Assembly (NCBI GenBank): GCA_963847345.1 | Contig: CAWJZU010000042.1 | Location: 124,001-188,000 of the forward strand | Direction: 5' to 3' | Length of the DNA stretch: 64,000 bases | Source of the DNA: DATARH01 sp963847345 | GTDB lineage: Bacteria > Pseudomonadota > Alphaproteobacteria > ATCC43930 > CGMCC-115725 | Shown: positions 45,244 through 53,917 of the stretch, piece by piece | Layout of the letters: each line of letters opens with the position of its first letter | Numbering within the stretch: position 1 is the stretch's first letter | The notes under the pieces: model-generated | What the model was told of the DNA's origin: nothing | The model's input: the letters and a program-made list of their open reading frames with translations, nothing else | The model's database searches: none | Program-made: the position numbers and the translations under genes

Positions 45244-46435
45244 TCATCCCTTCGGCAAGCCCAGCACCCGTTCGCCGATGATGTTGCGCTGGATCTCGCT
45301 GGTGCCGCCGGCGATCGTGTATTGCCGCGCCCCCAGCACGCGGTGCGTCCAGCGCGGCGCGTCCGGCACCAGCTCGGTCGTCGTCTCCAGCGTCGCGTAG
45401 GGCCCGAGCAGCGCGCCCGAGAAATCCGCGATGCGGGTCGCCAGTTCGGAGCCGAACAGTTTCAGGATCGAGCCCTCGGGTCCCGGCGGCTCGCCGCGCA
45501 GCCGGCGGGTGAGGCCGCGCAGCCGGGTCACCTGCAGCGCCTTGGCGTCGATTGCCAGCTGCGCCAATTGCTGCCGGATGTGGCTTTCGCGGAAGGCTGG
45601 CTCCTGCCGGTTCGGGAATTGCTTCGCGAGTTCCAAGAGGCGCGCGATCTGCGCCGAATGATCGCGCCCGCCGGCCCCGCCGCGCTCGAACATCAGCGTC
45701 GTCGTCGTGACCTTCCAGCCCTCGTTGAGCGGCCCTACGAGGTTCTCCTTCGGCACCACGACATCCTCGAAAAACACCTCGTTGAAATGCCGGTGCCCGT
45801 TGAGCAGCACGAGCGGGCGCACCGTGATCCCCGGCGTCTTCATATCGACCAGCAGATACGAGATGCCGTGATGCTTGGGCTTGTCGGGATCGGTGCGCAC
45901 CAAGCAGAAAGCACCAATCGGCGAAATGCGCGCCCGAGGTCCACACCTTCTGGCCGTTGACCAGGAAATGGTCGCCCTGGTCCACGGCGCGGGTGCGCAG
46001 ACCGGCGAGATCGGAGCCGGCGCCCGGCTCGGAATAGCCCTGGCACCAGATTTCGTCGCAGGACAGGATTTTCGGCAGGTAGCGTTTCTTTTGTTCCTCG
46101 GTGCCCCAGTGGATCAGCGTCGGGCCCAGCAGGCTCATGCCGACCGTGCCGGGCAGGATCGGTGCGCGGGCGCGGAAATACTCCTCGTCGAAGATGACCT
46201 GCTGCATGAAGCCGGCGCCGCGCCCGCCATACTCCTTCGGCCAGGCGATGCCGATCCAACCGGCGGCGTGCATTTTCTTCTGCCAGGCGCGGCGGCGCTC
46301 CAGCGTCTCGCGATCGGGCGAGACGCGCTGATCCTGCGCGTCCTCGACCTTGAGATCGTCGGTCAGGTTCGCGTCGAGCCAGGCGCGCAACTCGCGGCGA
46401 AAGGCGGCGTCTTCCGGGGCGTCGGCAAAGTCCAT
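45244..46435 (-). CDS. Acyl-CoA dehydrogenase (one frame break)
   Basis: About 396 residues rebuilt. The long N-terminal part RRELRAWLDANLTDD and HAAGWIGIAWPKEYGGRGAG resembles the FadE-type dehydrogenases of CoA-ligase and steroid or branched acid pathways. The FAD signature is EIWCQGYSEPGAGSDLAGL. After one extra T near 45902 (CFLL-VRTDPDKPKHHGISY once removed) come NEVFFEDVVVPKENLVG and the ending IAGGTSEIQRNIIGERVLG, in which TSEIQRNI is the classic C-terminal motif. ATG 46435. It precedes the hpn cluster but is separated by a terminator. Confidence 0.87.
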
Positions 46436-46580
46436 GGCGGGTCTCCTGCTTCCATTCGTAGGATAGCGGCCGATCCGGGATGGCTCAATCGCCCGCAAAC
46501 GCGATCTATGCGCGGCGCGCTGCGAGCCGCTACTATTTCGGTAACGCCGCGACCGAGCGGCGCAGAGACGGAGGAACCGC

Positions 46581-47177
46581 ATGGACAGCATCGAGCAACA
46601 ACCAACCGCGCGGCCGCGGGACCACACCGGTAAACTGCTCGCCGCCCTGCCCGAGCGGCTGCACCATAACGCCTATGTGGTGAAGGATCAGGAGGCGAAT
46701 CGGCGGTTTTTCGAGGATGTGCTCGGAATTCCGCTGGTGGCGACGTGGTGCGAAAAGAGCTGGCGCGCCGAACTTGGCCGCGAGGTCGCGTACTGCCACA
46801 CGTTTTTCGGGCTGGCCGATGGCGGCGCGCTGGCGTTCTTCCAATTCGCCGACCCGGAACTCTATGCGCTGACCCAGGCCGACAAACCGAAAATCAGCAG
46901 CCACTATCATATAGCCCTGAAGGTCGGGGAGGCGACCTATGCCGATTTGAAACGCCGGCTCGACCACGCCGGAGAGAAATTCCGCGAGACCGATCACGGC
47001 TACTGTAAGTCGATCTACACCGCGACGCCGGACGGCATGATCCTCGAATTCACCTGCGACCCGCCCGACGCGGCCGAGATCGACGCGCTGCGCCGCGCCG
47101 ACGCGCACAGCGAACTGGCCCGCTGGCTCGCCGGCGATCATCGTGTCAACAACGAGCTGCGCCACCGGGAATCTTGA
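46581..47177 (+). CDS. VOC-family protein (glyoxalase/dioxygenase superfamily)
   Basis: 198 residues. RLHHNAYVVKDQEANRRFFE starts the first beta-alpha-beta-beta-beta module with a potential metal His; KISSHYHIALKVGEATYADLK and TATPDGMILEFTCDP (Glu in the last block) complete the site. The substrate is unknown: such proteins include glyoxalase I, fosfomycin resistance enzymes and epimerases. ATG 46581 follows GACGGAGGAACCGC. It is divergent from the acyl-CoA dehydrogenase gene 145 bp away. Confidence 0.87.
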   Translation: MDSIEQQPTARPRDHTGKLLAALPERLHHNAYVVKDQEANRRFFEDVLGIPLVATWCEKSWRAELGREVAYCHTFFGLADGGALAFFQFADPELYALTQADKPKISSHYHIALKVGEATYADLKRRLDHAGEKFRETDHGYCKSIYTATPDGMILEFTCDPPDAAEIDALRRADAHSELARWLAGDHRVNNELRHRES

Positions 47178-47354
47178 GACCGCACTGAATACTGCGAAGG
47201 ATTAAGAAGCCTTAACAAAGTCCTAAGCAAGCAGACAACGATAGAAAAATCCGAACTCGATAATATTCGACGCCGACCGCCATACGCACTACTGAGACGC
47301 ATCTGACGCGGATTCGCTCTGATCGAGTCCGAATCGGCGCCTTGGGAGTGCGTG

Positions 47355-47627
47355 ATGAGCGACGACATCGACGGGCCGCCTGTCGATCAGTGCTTGCGTC
47401 GTGCCGGTAGTCGTACCGGAACGGGGGTGACGAGCGGCGTTGCCGATCGTTTGTGTCGCCTTCTCCGGTGCGACCGAGGCGTGGCGGCGGTCGAATTCGG
47501 CCTGGCGGCGCCGATCCTGCTCGGTGCCCCCGTGCCGGTCGCCGATCTCGGCATCGCCTTCGCCAAGCAGCAGCAGGTGCGGCAGGCGGTTCAGGCCGGC
47601 GCCCAATACACCACCAACCATCCGTGA
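47355..47627 (+). CDS. TadE-like pseudopilin, C-terminally truncated
   Basis: 90 residues. A polar N-terminal half is followed by RGVAAVEFGLAAPILLG and the hydrophobic helix of TadE-type minor pilins. The C-terminal part (VRQAVQAGAQYTTNHP) stops at TGA 47625; normal TadE proteins run 40-60 residues longer. The following frame (VNLTSRISARL) continues in a different phase, so a deletion or frameshift at the stop is likely. Start ATG 47355 (GTG at 47352 is possible). It begins a short run of three Tad-type genes. Confidence 0.65.
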   Translation: MSDDIDGPPVDQCLRRAGSRTGTGVTSGVADRLCRLLRCDRGVAAVEFGLAAPILLGAPVPVADLGIAFAKQQQVRQAVQAGAQYTTNHP

Positions 47628-47662
47628 ATCTCACATCGCGGATATCAGCGCGTCTAACCACG

Positions 47663-48106
47663 ATGCTCGAACGTTGGAGAATCGCAACCGATCGCAGCGG
47701 CACCGCGGCAGTTGAGTTCGCGCTCGTCGCTCCGATTCTTTTTCTGTTGATGATGGGAATTGCAAAGAGCGGGATTGTCTTTAACAACTATATCATGCTC
47801 ACCGAAGCCGCGAGTGCCGGAACGCGCCAGCTTGCGCTAAGCCGCGGCGCCGCTACTCCCAACACCACCACGGTCAGTATGATCCGCCGCGCCGCGGCCG
47901 GCCTCAGATCGGAAAGCCTGACCATAATCATGACAGTCAACGGGACGACTTGCGGCAGTGATTTGCCATGTGCAACCGCGCTGACAGGCGCGGCCAACAC
48001 ATCCGCTGTCGTGACACTCTCGTATCCCTGCGATCTCACGATTTTTGGGGTCAATTTTGCACCCGGTTGCCGACTTTCATCGACAAGAGCGCAACGCATA
48101 GAATGA
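47663..48106 (+). CDS. TadE-like pilus assembly protein
   Basis: 147 residues. RSGTAAVEFALVAPILFLLM is the standard TadE signature: a short basic leader, a cleavable AVEF site and a hydrophobic helix. The body has two Cys pairs (GTTCGSDLPC and YPCDLTIFGVNFAPGC) that may form disulfides in the periplasm. TadE and TadF are minor pilins of the Tad (Flp) adhesion pilus. ATG 47663; its TGA overlaps the next gene's ATG (ATGA), so they are coupled. No TadA ATPase or prepilin peptidase nearby. Confidence 0.86.
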   Translation: MLERWRIATDRSGTAAVEFALVAPILFLLMMGIAKSGIVFNNYIMLTEAASAGTRQLALSRGAATPNTTTVSMIRRAAAGLRSESLTIIMTVNGTTCGSDLPCATALTGAANTSAVVTLSYPCDLTIFGVNFAPGCRLSSTRAQRIE

Positions 48107-49464
48107 GCCGAGCTATGATGGAGACTATCCGCCGGTTGTGCGCCGATCGGCGCGGCACCGTCACGATCATGACGGCGGTCACAGCCGTCGCAATCATGGG
48201 CTTTACCGCGATCGTCATCGATGTGGGCAATCTCGTCTATGCAAAACGCGCGCTGCAGGCCGCGACCGATGCGGCGGCTTTGGCCGGTGCGCAGGACATA
48301 AACAAGGGCACGGGGGGCACCGCAGTCTCGACGGCGCGCCGGTACAGCGCCACCACCGGGAACCTGAATGCGGCCCACAATCTGAATGCGACGATGGCAT
48401 CGGGCTACCCGGCGCTGCGCTGTTTCACGAGTACCGGAATACCGTGTTTCGCGCCAGACAATGCCAACGGCGTCGTCGTCAAACAGAATGCGACCGTGCC
48501 AGCGCTTTTTGCCAAGGCGCTCGGGTTCCAGAACTTCCACATTTCGGCAAGCGCCGCGGCAGGCAGTGCCGGCGGCACGGCGCGGGTGATCGATGCTGTG
48601 ATCGTGTTGGACACGACGCAATCGATGAACAGCAACGATCCAAACTGTACACAGTCCGGGTCAACCCGGCTGACCTGCGCCTTTACCGGCTTCCGGACCT
48701 TGTTGTCCGGGTTCGACCCGTTACTCGACCATGTCGCGGTAATGATTTTCCCGGGCTTGAAAGCATCGGGCTCTGGTGGTTCCCAAAAAACAGCGGCGCA
48801 GAACGCGGCGCTGGAATATGATTGCAGCAGCTCAACGCCAACCTCATCGGCGACCGCGGCATACGACGAATTACCGCTCTACCTTATCGTGCCGCTGTCG
48901 AGCGACTATAAGAATTCAAACGGCACGATGAACACGAACTCCAACCTGGTGAAGGCGGCCCGTGGGGGCGCTAGCGGCTGCACCGCCGGGGTTACGGCCT
49001 ATGGCGGTGTCGGAACGTTCTATGCCGATGCGGTTGCGGCAGCCCGCGATTACCTTACTGCAAATGCGCGCTTCGGCGCCGAAAAATGGATCATTTTCCT
49101 CGGCGACGGCGACGCCGGCGCGAGCAGCAGCAACATGCCCAGCGCCAAGAAAAACAACCAATGTCGGCAGGCGATCACGGCGGCACAGGCCGCGAAGGCG
49201 GCGGGTATGACTGTTATGACGATCGCATACGGTGCGTCGACCTCGGCCTCGAGCAGTTGCTCGACCGACTCGCCCTCGATCTCAGCCTGCGATACGCTGC
49301 GGCAAATGGCTTCCGATTCAGGAAAATTCTATTCGACCAATACCGGCTCCGGCAGCGCCTGCACCTCGGCCGCCAATTCGATCAGCAGCCTGAACGCCAT
49401 CTTCCAGAATATCGGGATGATTTTCGGTACGGGTTCGCGTCTGCTTTCCGAGAATACGCCTTGA
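48103..49464 (+). CDS. TadG-like protein with von Willebrand A domain
   Basis: 453 residues. RRGTVTIMTAVTAVAIMGFT is the TadG N-terminal helix; AIVIDVGNLVYAKRALQAAT is the usual next block. A VWA domain starts VIDAVIVLDTTQSM, with a D-T-T-Q-S metal-binding (MIDAS) motif, and a long insertion of Ser/Thr/Gly is present. The C-terminal IFQNIGMIFGTGSRLLSENT closes the gene. It is an exported, membrane-linked protein, probably an adhesin or scaffold linked to Tad pili. ATG 48103 overlaps the TadE stop. Confidence 0.88.
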   Translation: MSRAMMETIRRLCADRRGTVTIMTAVTAVAIMGFTAIVIDVGNLVYAKRALQAATDAAALAGAQDINKGTGGTAVSTARRYSATTGNLNAAHNLNATMASGYPALRCFTSTGIPCFAPDNANGVVVKQNATVPALFAKALGFQNFHISASAAAGSAGGTARVIDAVIVLDTTQSMNSNDPNCTQSGSTRLTCAFTGFRTLLSGFDPLLDHVAVMIFPGLKASGSGGSQKTAAQNAALEYDCSSSTPTSSATAAYDELPLYLIVPLSSDYKNSNGTMNTNSNLVKAARGGASGCTAGVTAYGGVGTFYADAVAAARDYLTANARFGAEKWIIFLGDGDAGASSSNMPSAKKNNQCRQAITAAQAAKAAGMTVMTIAYGASTSASSSCSTDSPSISACDTLRQMASDSGKFYSTNTGSGSACTSAANSISSLNAIFQNIGMIFGTGSRLLSENTP

Positions 49465-49596
49465 GACAAGCGGAATCGCTACGCCGGATGTGTGAGCCGG
49501 CACGCTTCGCGCGAATCCCTATGCCCCGCTACTGAATGGCTCGTTGCGACGGGCGCCGGGGCGGCGATGCGCTCGCCGGTCCCGATCCCGTTACGC

Positions 49597-50946
49597 CTAC
49601 GCCAATACCTGCCAAACCAGCCAGAAGTTCAGCACCGCGATTGTCGCGGCGGCAATAGCGCCCGCGATGCGAGCGCCGCCCGAATTGGCGAACGGGCCCA
49701 TCAAGGTGCGGTCGCTGGTAAACATCACCAGCGGAACGACCGCAAAGCTGAGCTGAAGGCTCAGAATGACCTGGCTCAGCACGAGCAGCCGGCCGGTCGC
49801 GCCTTCGCCGCATAAGGCCGTCACGATGATGGCGGGCGTTATCGCCATGGCGCGGGTTATCAGCCGGCGCGCCACAGGAGATACGCGCCAGCGCAGGAAT
49901 CCTTCCATGACGACTTGGCCGGCCAGCGTCCCGGTCACCGCCGAGGCCTGCCCGGCGGCGAGCAGCGCGACCCCGAACAGCAGGCTCGCAACGGCCGTCC
50001 CGAACAGCGGCGTCAGCAGTCGGTAGGCGTCCTCGATTTCGGCGATCTGGACGAACCCGGCACGATGAAACGACGCGGCCAGGATCATGATCGCTGCGTT
50101 GACAAAAAGCGCCGCAAGCAGCGCCGTTGTGCAATCGAATGTCAGAAAGCGCATCGCTTCGCGCCGGCCCCGCTCGGCCAGATCGAACCGGCGGGTCTGG
50201 GTGATCGCGCTATGCAGATAAAGGTTATGCGGCATGACGGTCGCGCCGAGGATGCCGATCGCGATGTACAACATGCCCGGCTCGCTGACGATCCGTCCGG
50301 ACGGCAGCAGGGAACCGGCGATTTCCTTGAGGTCGGGTTGCGCCATCACGATCTCAACCGCGAAGCATGCGCCGACCACAACGAGAAGTGCGATCACGAG
50401 CGCTTCTATGTAGCGGAAGCCTCGGCTTTGCAGCCAAAGCACGACGCCGACATCTAGGGCGGTGGCGCACACGCCGAAAATCAGCGGCAGGCCGAACAGA
50501 AGCTTCAGGCCGATCGCCGAACCGATGATCTCGGCCAAGTCGCACGCCATGATCGCGAGTTCGCAGGCAATCCACAGCAATATCGCGGTCGGCCGGCTGA
50601 ACCGTTCGCGACAGAGCTGCGCCAGATCACGTCCGGTCGCGATCCCCAGACGCAGCGCAAGCGTCTGCAGAAACATCGCCAGGACATTTGAGAGCACGAT
50701 GACCGATAGCAGCGCATAGCCATACCGCGCGCCTCCGGCGATGTCGGTCGCCCAATTCCCGGGGTCGATATATCCCACCGCCACCAAGGAGCCGGGGCCG
50801 GCGAACGACCCCATCTTCGCCCAAAACCGTCCCCCCGCCGGCACCATGATCGACCGGAATACCTCGGGCAGGCTGACGGTATGGTGCGATCCGACAGAAA
50901 GATAATTTGGGGATGCGGGTGAGCTTTCGATCGGCGGAGGGCTCAT
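49597..50946 (-). CDS. mntH: Nramp-family divalent metal (Mn) transporter
   Basis: 449 residues, eleven or so membrane helices. Proton-coupled uptake of Mn(II) and Fe(II). The TM1 metal site is YIDPGNWAT (D61, N64) and the TM6 site VMPHNLYLHS (M238, P239, H240). The transport signature in the TM8-9 region lies near AILAASFHRAGF. ATG 50946 gives a short polar N-terminus; an in-frame start at 51030 is less likely. Back to back with a manganese catalase gene 666 bp away, which makes manganese supply its likely job. No mntR gene or Mn riboswitch recognised. Confidence 0.92.
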   Translation of the reverse strand: MSPPPIESSPASPNYLSVGSHHTVSLPEVFRSIMVPAGGRFWAKMGSFAGPGSLVAVGYIDPGNWATDIAGGARYGYALLSVIVLSNVLAMFLQTLALRLGIATGRDLAQLCRERFSRPTAILLWIACELAIMACDLAEIIGSAIGLKLLFGLPLIFGVCATALDVGVVLWLQSRGFRYIEALVIALLVVVGACFAVEIVMAQPDLKEIAGSLLPSGRIVSEPGMLYIAIGILGATVMPHNLYLHSAITQTRRFDLAERGRREAMRFLTFDCTTALLAALFVNAAIMILAASFHRAGFVQIAEIEDAYRLLTPLFGTAVASLLFGVALLAAGQASAVTGTLAGQVVMEGFLRWRVSPVARRLITRAMAITPAIIVTALCGEGATGRLLVLSQVILSLQLSFAVVPLVMFTSDRTLMGPFANSGGARIAGAIAAATIAVLNFWLVWQVLA

Positions 50947-51611
50947 GAAACCGTATTGCGAGCGGATTGATAATTCGACGGATCGACCCGGCTTCCGAGC
51001 CCGAGTTGCTTGCAGGAACATTGAAATCACGCCTCAGCGGTCGAACAATCGCACCAACCTTTCGAGCGCCGACGCTACCCGCGACGGACATGGCATTCAC
51101 CGCTGGCCGTCTTGCAGGCTTCAACGGACGTCGTGTTTGGACTGTTCCCGCTAGGCTCGCCCACCCGGCCGAAACGCGAGCTGGCATGAAATCAATAGTT
51201 AAAGAATTCACCATCTGATCCAAACAACCCCAACGAGGTTCGCCGCACTGCCAAGCCCAGGCCGGTTCGACGGGAAGCATTTCTCTGCGGTTTTTTGTGC
51301 CCGATGCCGCCGGCGCAAAGCGCTAATGCCGTTACACTGATCTACCCGAATGCGGATCAAGCGCCGCTCCGCCGATCTGAAAAATCTCGGCCGCTTCGGG
51401 GGATTGCTGCTATGTACATGGCTGCTTTCGTCCACACGCCAGCAGCGCGAGTTAGTGGCGGATTATTCAATTATCCGGCCTAAACCAAAAGAGGATTTTG
51501 CGCCGTCACGACACGACAAAGCGGAAGATCAGAAATTTTCGTGAATGAGGAACCGATAAATCAAGGCTTTGTTCGGCAGAGTATCGTGACATCATAAGAT
51601 GGACTTATCCC
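50947..51611. other. 665-bp divergent intergenic region between mntH and Mn catalase
   Basis: No gene is supported. There are short open frames on both strands, but none has a family match. I looked for a yybP-ykoY-type Mn riboswitch or an MntR/Fur palindrome and did not find a convincing one. The region is long enough to hold regulated promoters for both genes. Confidence 0.45.
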
Positions 51612-52421
51612 ATGTTTCTTCACCGGCCGATAATGCAACAGGAAGTCTATGTCCGGAACCCTGACCCGGTTTTCGCCGAAAAGCTCCTGGAGCAGTATGG
51701 CGGGGCAACCGGCGAACTGACCGCGGCGCTGACCTACTGGACACAATCGTTTCACACCGAGGACGCCGCGATCCGCGACATGCTTCAGGACATCGGCACG
51801 GAAGAGTTTACGCACCTCGAAATGGTCGCGATGCTGATCGAGCAACATACGCGGCGCGCCTCGCAGGATGCGCAAGACAACGCCTATCAGAGCACACTGT
51901 TCGCGGTGCGCGGCCATGGACCGCATCTTGTCGATTCGAAGGGCTCGTTCTGGGATGCCCGCTATGTCAACGAAGGGGCCCATGTCACGCGCGACCTGCG
52001 GGCCGACGTGGCGGCCGAAGCCGGCGCGCTCGCCACTTACGAGGCGCTGCTCGACATCGCGCAGGACGACGGGACGCGCAAGGCGCTGAACTTCCTTGCC
52101 ACCCGCGAGGTCGCGCACACGCATATGTTCATGGAGGCGCTGAACTCCATCGGGAAGCTCACCGAACCGCTGTTCGGCAATCTCCAGCCCGATAACACGG
52201 TCAATCTTTACTTCAATATGTCTTCGGGACCGGGAGCCGATCTGCGCGGCCCGTGGAATTCCGAGCCGGCGTTCCGCTACGTCTCGGATCCGTTGCAGCA
52301 CGAACGGCAGGAGCATGCCGGTCAGCGTGGCGGCAGCGAGTCGACCATCATGCCGAATCAGGGCGGAAACGGCGGCTCGCAGAGCGGTGGCGGGCAAAAC
52401 GGCGGCGGACGGTCGCGCTAG
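51612..52421 (+). CDS. Manganese (non-haem) catalase
   Basis: 269 residues; splits H2O2 using a dimanganese centre. Likely ligands by pattern: E35 (GATGELTAAL), E65 and H68 (GTEEFTHLEM), E136 (VAAEAGAL) and H169 (REVAHTHMF). The ferritin-like four-helix core covers residues 20-185; a Gly/Gln/Ser-rich tail (about 235-269) is less conserved. ATG 51612. The next gene begins 26 bp downstream. Paired across the divergent gap with mntH, it suggests a manganese-dependent peroxide response. Confidence 0.93.
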   Translation: MFLHRPIMQQEVYVRNPDPVFAEKLLEQYGGATGELTAALTYWTQSFHTEDAAIRDMLQDIGTEEFTHLEMVAMLIEQHTRRASQDAQDNAYQSTLFAVRGHGPHLVDSKGSFWDARYVNEGAHVTRDLRADVAAEAGALATYEALLDIAQDDGTRKALNFLATREVAHTHMFMEALNSIGKLTEPLFGNLQPDNTVNLYFNMSSGPGADLRGPWNSEPAFRYVSDPLQHERQEHAGQRGGSESTIMPNQGGNGGSQSGGGQNGGGRSR

Positions 52422-52447
52422 GCCCGGCGCAAGCGTTCGAGGCTGTC

Positions 52448-52903
52448 ATGCCGCTCGAACCCTTCAGCCGCAGGCTTCTGCTGCAGGCGGCGGGCGCCGC
52501 CTTCGGCACGCTGGCCGGCTCCAGTATGCTCGCCGGATTTGCCTCGGCCGCCGCCAGCGCCGCTGCCTCGCGGCCGTTGCGAGGCAGTCTGCTCGCCTGG
52601 ATCCTGCTCTACCCCGAACAGGCCGCGGAAATCCGATTGGCCAATTTCGACCGTGACGGACAGCTGCTCGGCCGCGCTCCGCTTACCCGCATCGGCGGCG
52701 AGATGCTCGGCGCCGGCGACGGAGCCGTCTCCGCCTGGGGCCAAATGCAGCTTGCCTGCACCCAGGCACAGGCCCTGTCCATCTCCGTAGCCGCGCGTTC
52801 CTGGGACGTAAGGCCGGAACACTGCTGCGTCCAGCCGCGTCGAATCGCGCATCGGCCGAGCGGCTGCTCGATCGGTTTTGCGGTCTGGGCCGATATAATT
52901 TGA
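52448..52903 (+). CDS. Tat-signal protein resembling a fragment of isoquinoline-oxidoreductase-type MoCo subunits
   Basis: 151 residues. FSRRLLLQAAGAAFGTLAG is a twin-arginine signal, so the product should be exported folded. The remainder (SLLAWILLYPEQAAEIRLAN to SISVAARSWDVRPEHCCVQ, then SIGFAVWADI) recalls the middle of IorB-type molybdenum hydroxylase subunits, but there is no GGGFG or MoCo loop. So it is either a stand-alone small domain or a deletion derivative. Starts 26 bp after the Mn catalase gene. I cannot assign a function. Confidence 0.6.
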   Translation: MPLEPFSRRLLLQAAGAAFGTLAGSSMLAGFASAAASAAASRPLRGSLLAWILLYPEQAAEIRLANFDRDGQLLGRAPLTRIGGEMLGAGDGAVSAWGQMQLACTQAQALSISVAARSWDVRPEHCCVQPRRIAHRPSGCSIGFAVWADII

Positions 52904-52942
52904 TCCGGGGATCTCCGGGACGCATGGCCTTGCGTCCCGGCT

Positions 52943-53882
52943 TCACCGCCGCCGATCGCGCACCGCGCGGCGGCGACGTATCGTCTCGCGCCACAGGATG
53001 TAGAGGCCCGAGGCGACGACGATCGCCGAGCCGAGCAGCAATTCCGCGGTCGGCATGTCGCCCCAGATCGCGAAGCCGAGAATCGTCGCCCAGACCAGCG
53101 ACAGGTAGTTGAACGGCACGACCGCCGAGGGCGGCGCCAGCGACAGGGAGCGCGTCCACCAGAATTGCGCGATCCCGTTGCCGATGCCGGCGAAGGCGAG
53201 CATGGCTGCGTCGCTCCACGCCGGCATCTGGAATCCGAGCGGCAGCAGAGCACGCCGTGCACAGCGTCATGATGCTCATCTGATAGAGAGTGAGCGTCTC
53301 GCTCAATTCGGACAGGCTCATGCGGCGGATCGCGATCGCGACAGTCGAGATCAGGATCGCGTTGCCGAGCGCGAACAGCGCGCCGTAGGTCAGCATGCCG
53401 GGGCCTGGCTGGGTGATGATCAAGACCCCGACAAAGCCGACGATCAGCGCCGACCAGCGGTGCACGCCGACCTTCTCTTTCAGGATCACGATCGATAGCA
53501 GCGTCGTGAACAGCGGCGCCGCGAAGCCGATCGCCGTCGCCGCGCCGAGCGACAGCACCCCGACCGCGATGAACCAGCACAGCATCGAGCCAAACTGCGA
53601 CAACCCGCGCTGCAGATGCTCGCGGTATCGCCGGGTGCGCAGCACCGCCAACCCGGCGCCGGGTAGAACGATCGCCACGACCGTGAGAAACGCGAACAGC
53701 GTGCGCAGGAACGCGACCTCGCCCAGCGGATAGGTTTCGAGCTCCCATTTCACGACCGCGTTGCCGCCGGCGAACATCACCGTCGAGGCGACCATGTACG
53801 CTATGCCGCGCGGGATCTGGTTGCGCCGCGCCGCCGATGTCTGCGCGGTCTGGGTTTGTGTCTGGGGCTCGGCGATGGTCAT
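52943..53882 (-). CDS. DMT-family (EamA) transporter (one frame break)
   Basis: Ten-helix EamA exporter, about 313 residues rebuilt. First repeat: RGIAYMVASTVMFAGGNAVV and LGAATAIGFAAPLFTTLLSI; after one extra base near 53245 the second repeat follows: MLAFAGIGNGIAQFWWTRSL, VVPFNYLSLVWATILGFAIW. C-terminal basic tail RRRRAVRDRRR. Members export amino acids, nucleosides or drugs; substrate unknown. ATG 53882 is divergent from mutL, 35 bp apart, so they share a promoter region. Converges on the Tat-signal gene. Confidence 0.85.
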
Positions 53883-53917
53883 GTTTTTATCAGGTCGCGA
53901 TCGCGTAAGATGAGCCT

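Noticed and set aside
50627..51280. 217-codon minus frame upstream of and overlapping mntH
   Set aside because: Its second half is a shadow of mntH and the first half has no recognisable protein features.
50947..51611. Manganese riboswitch upstream of mntH
   Set aside because: I could not identify the conserved loops of the yybP-ykoY class by eye on either strand.
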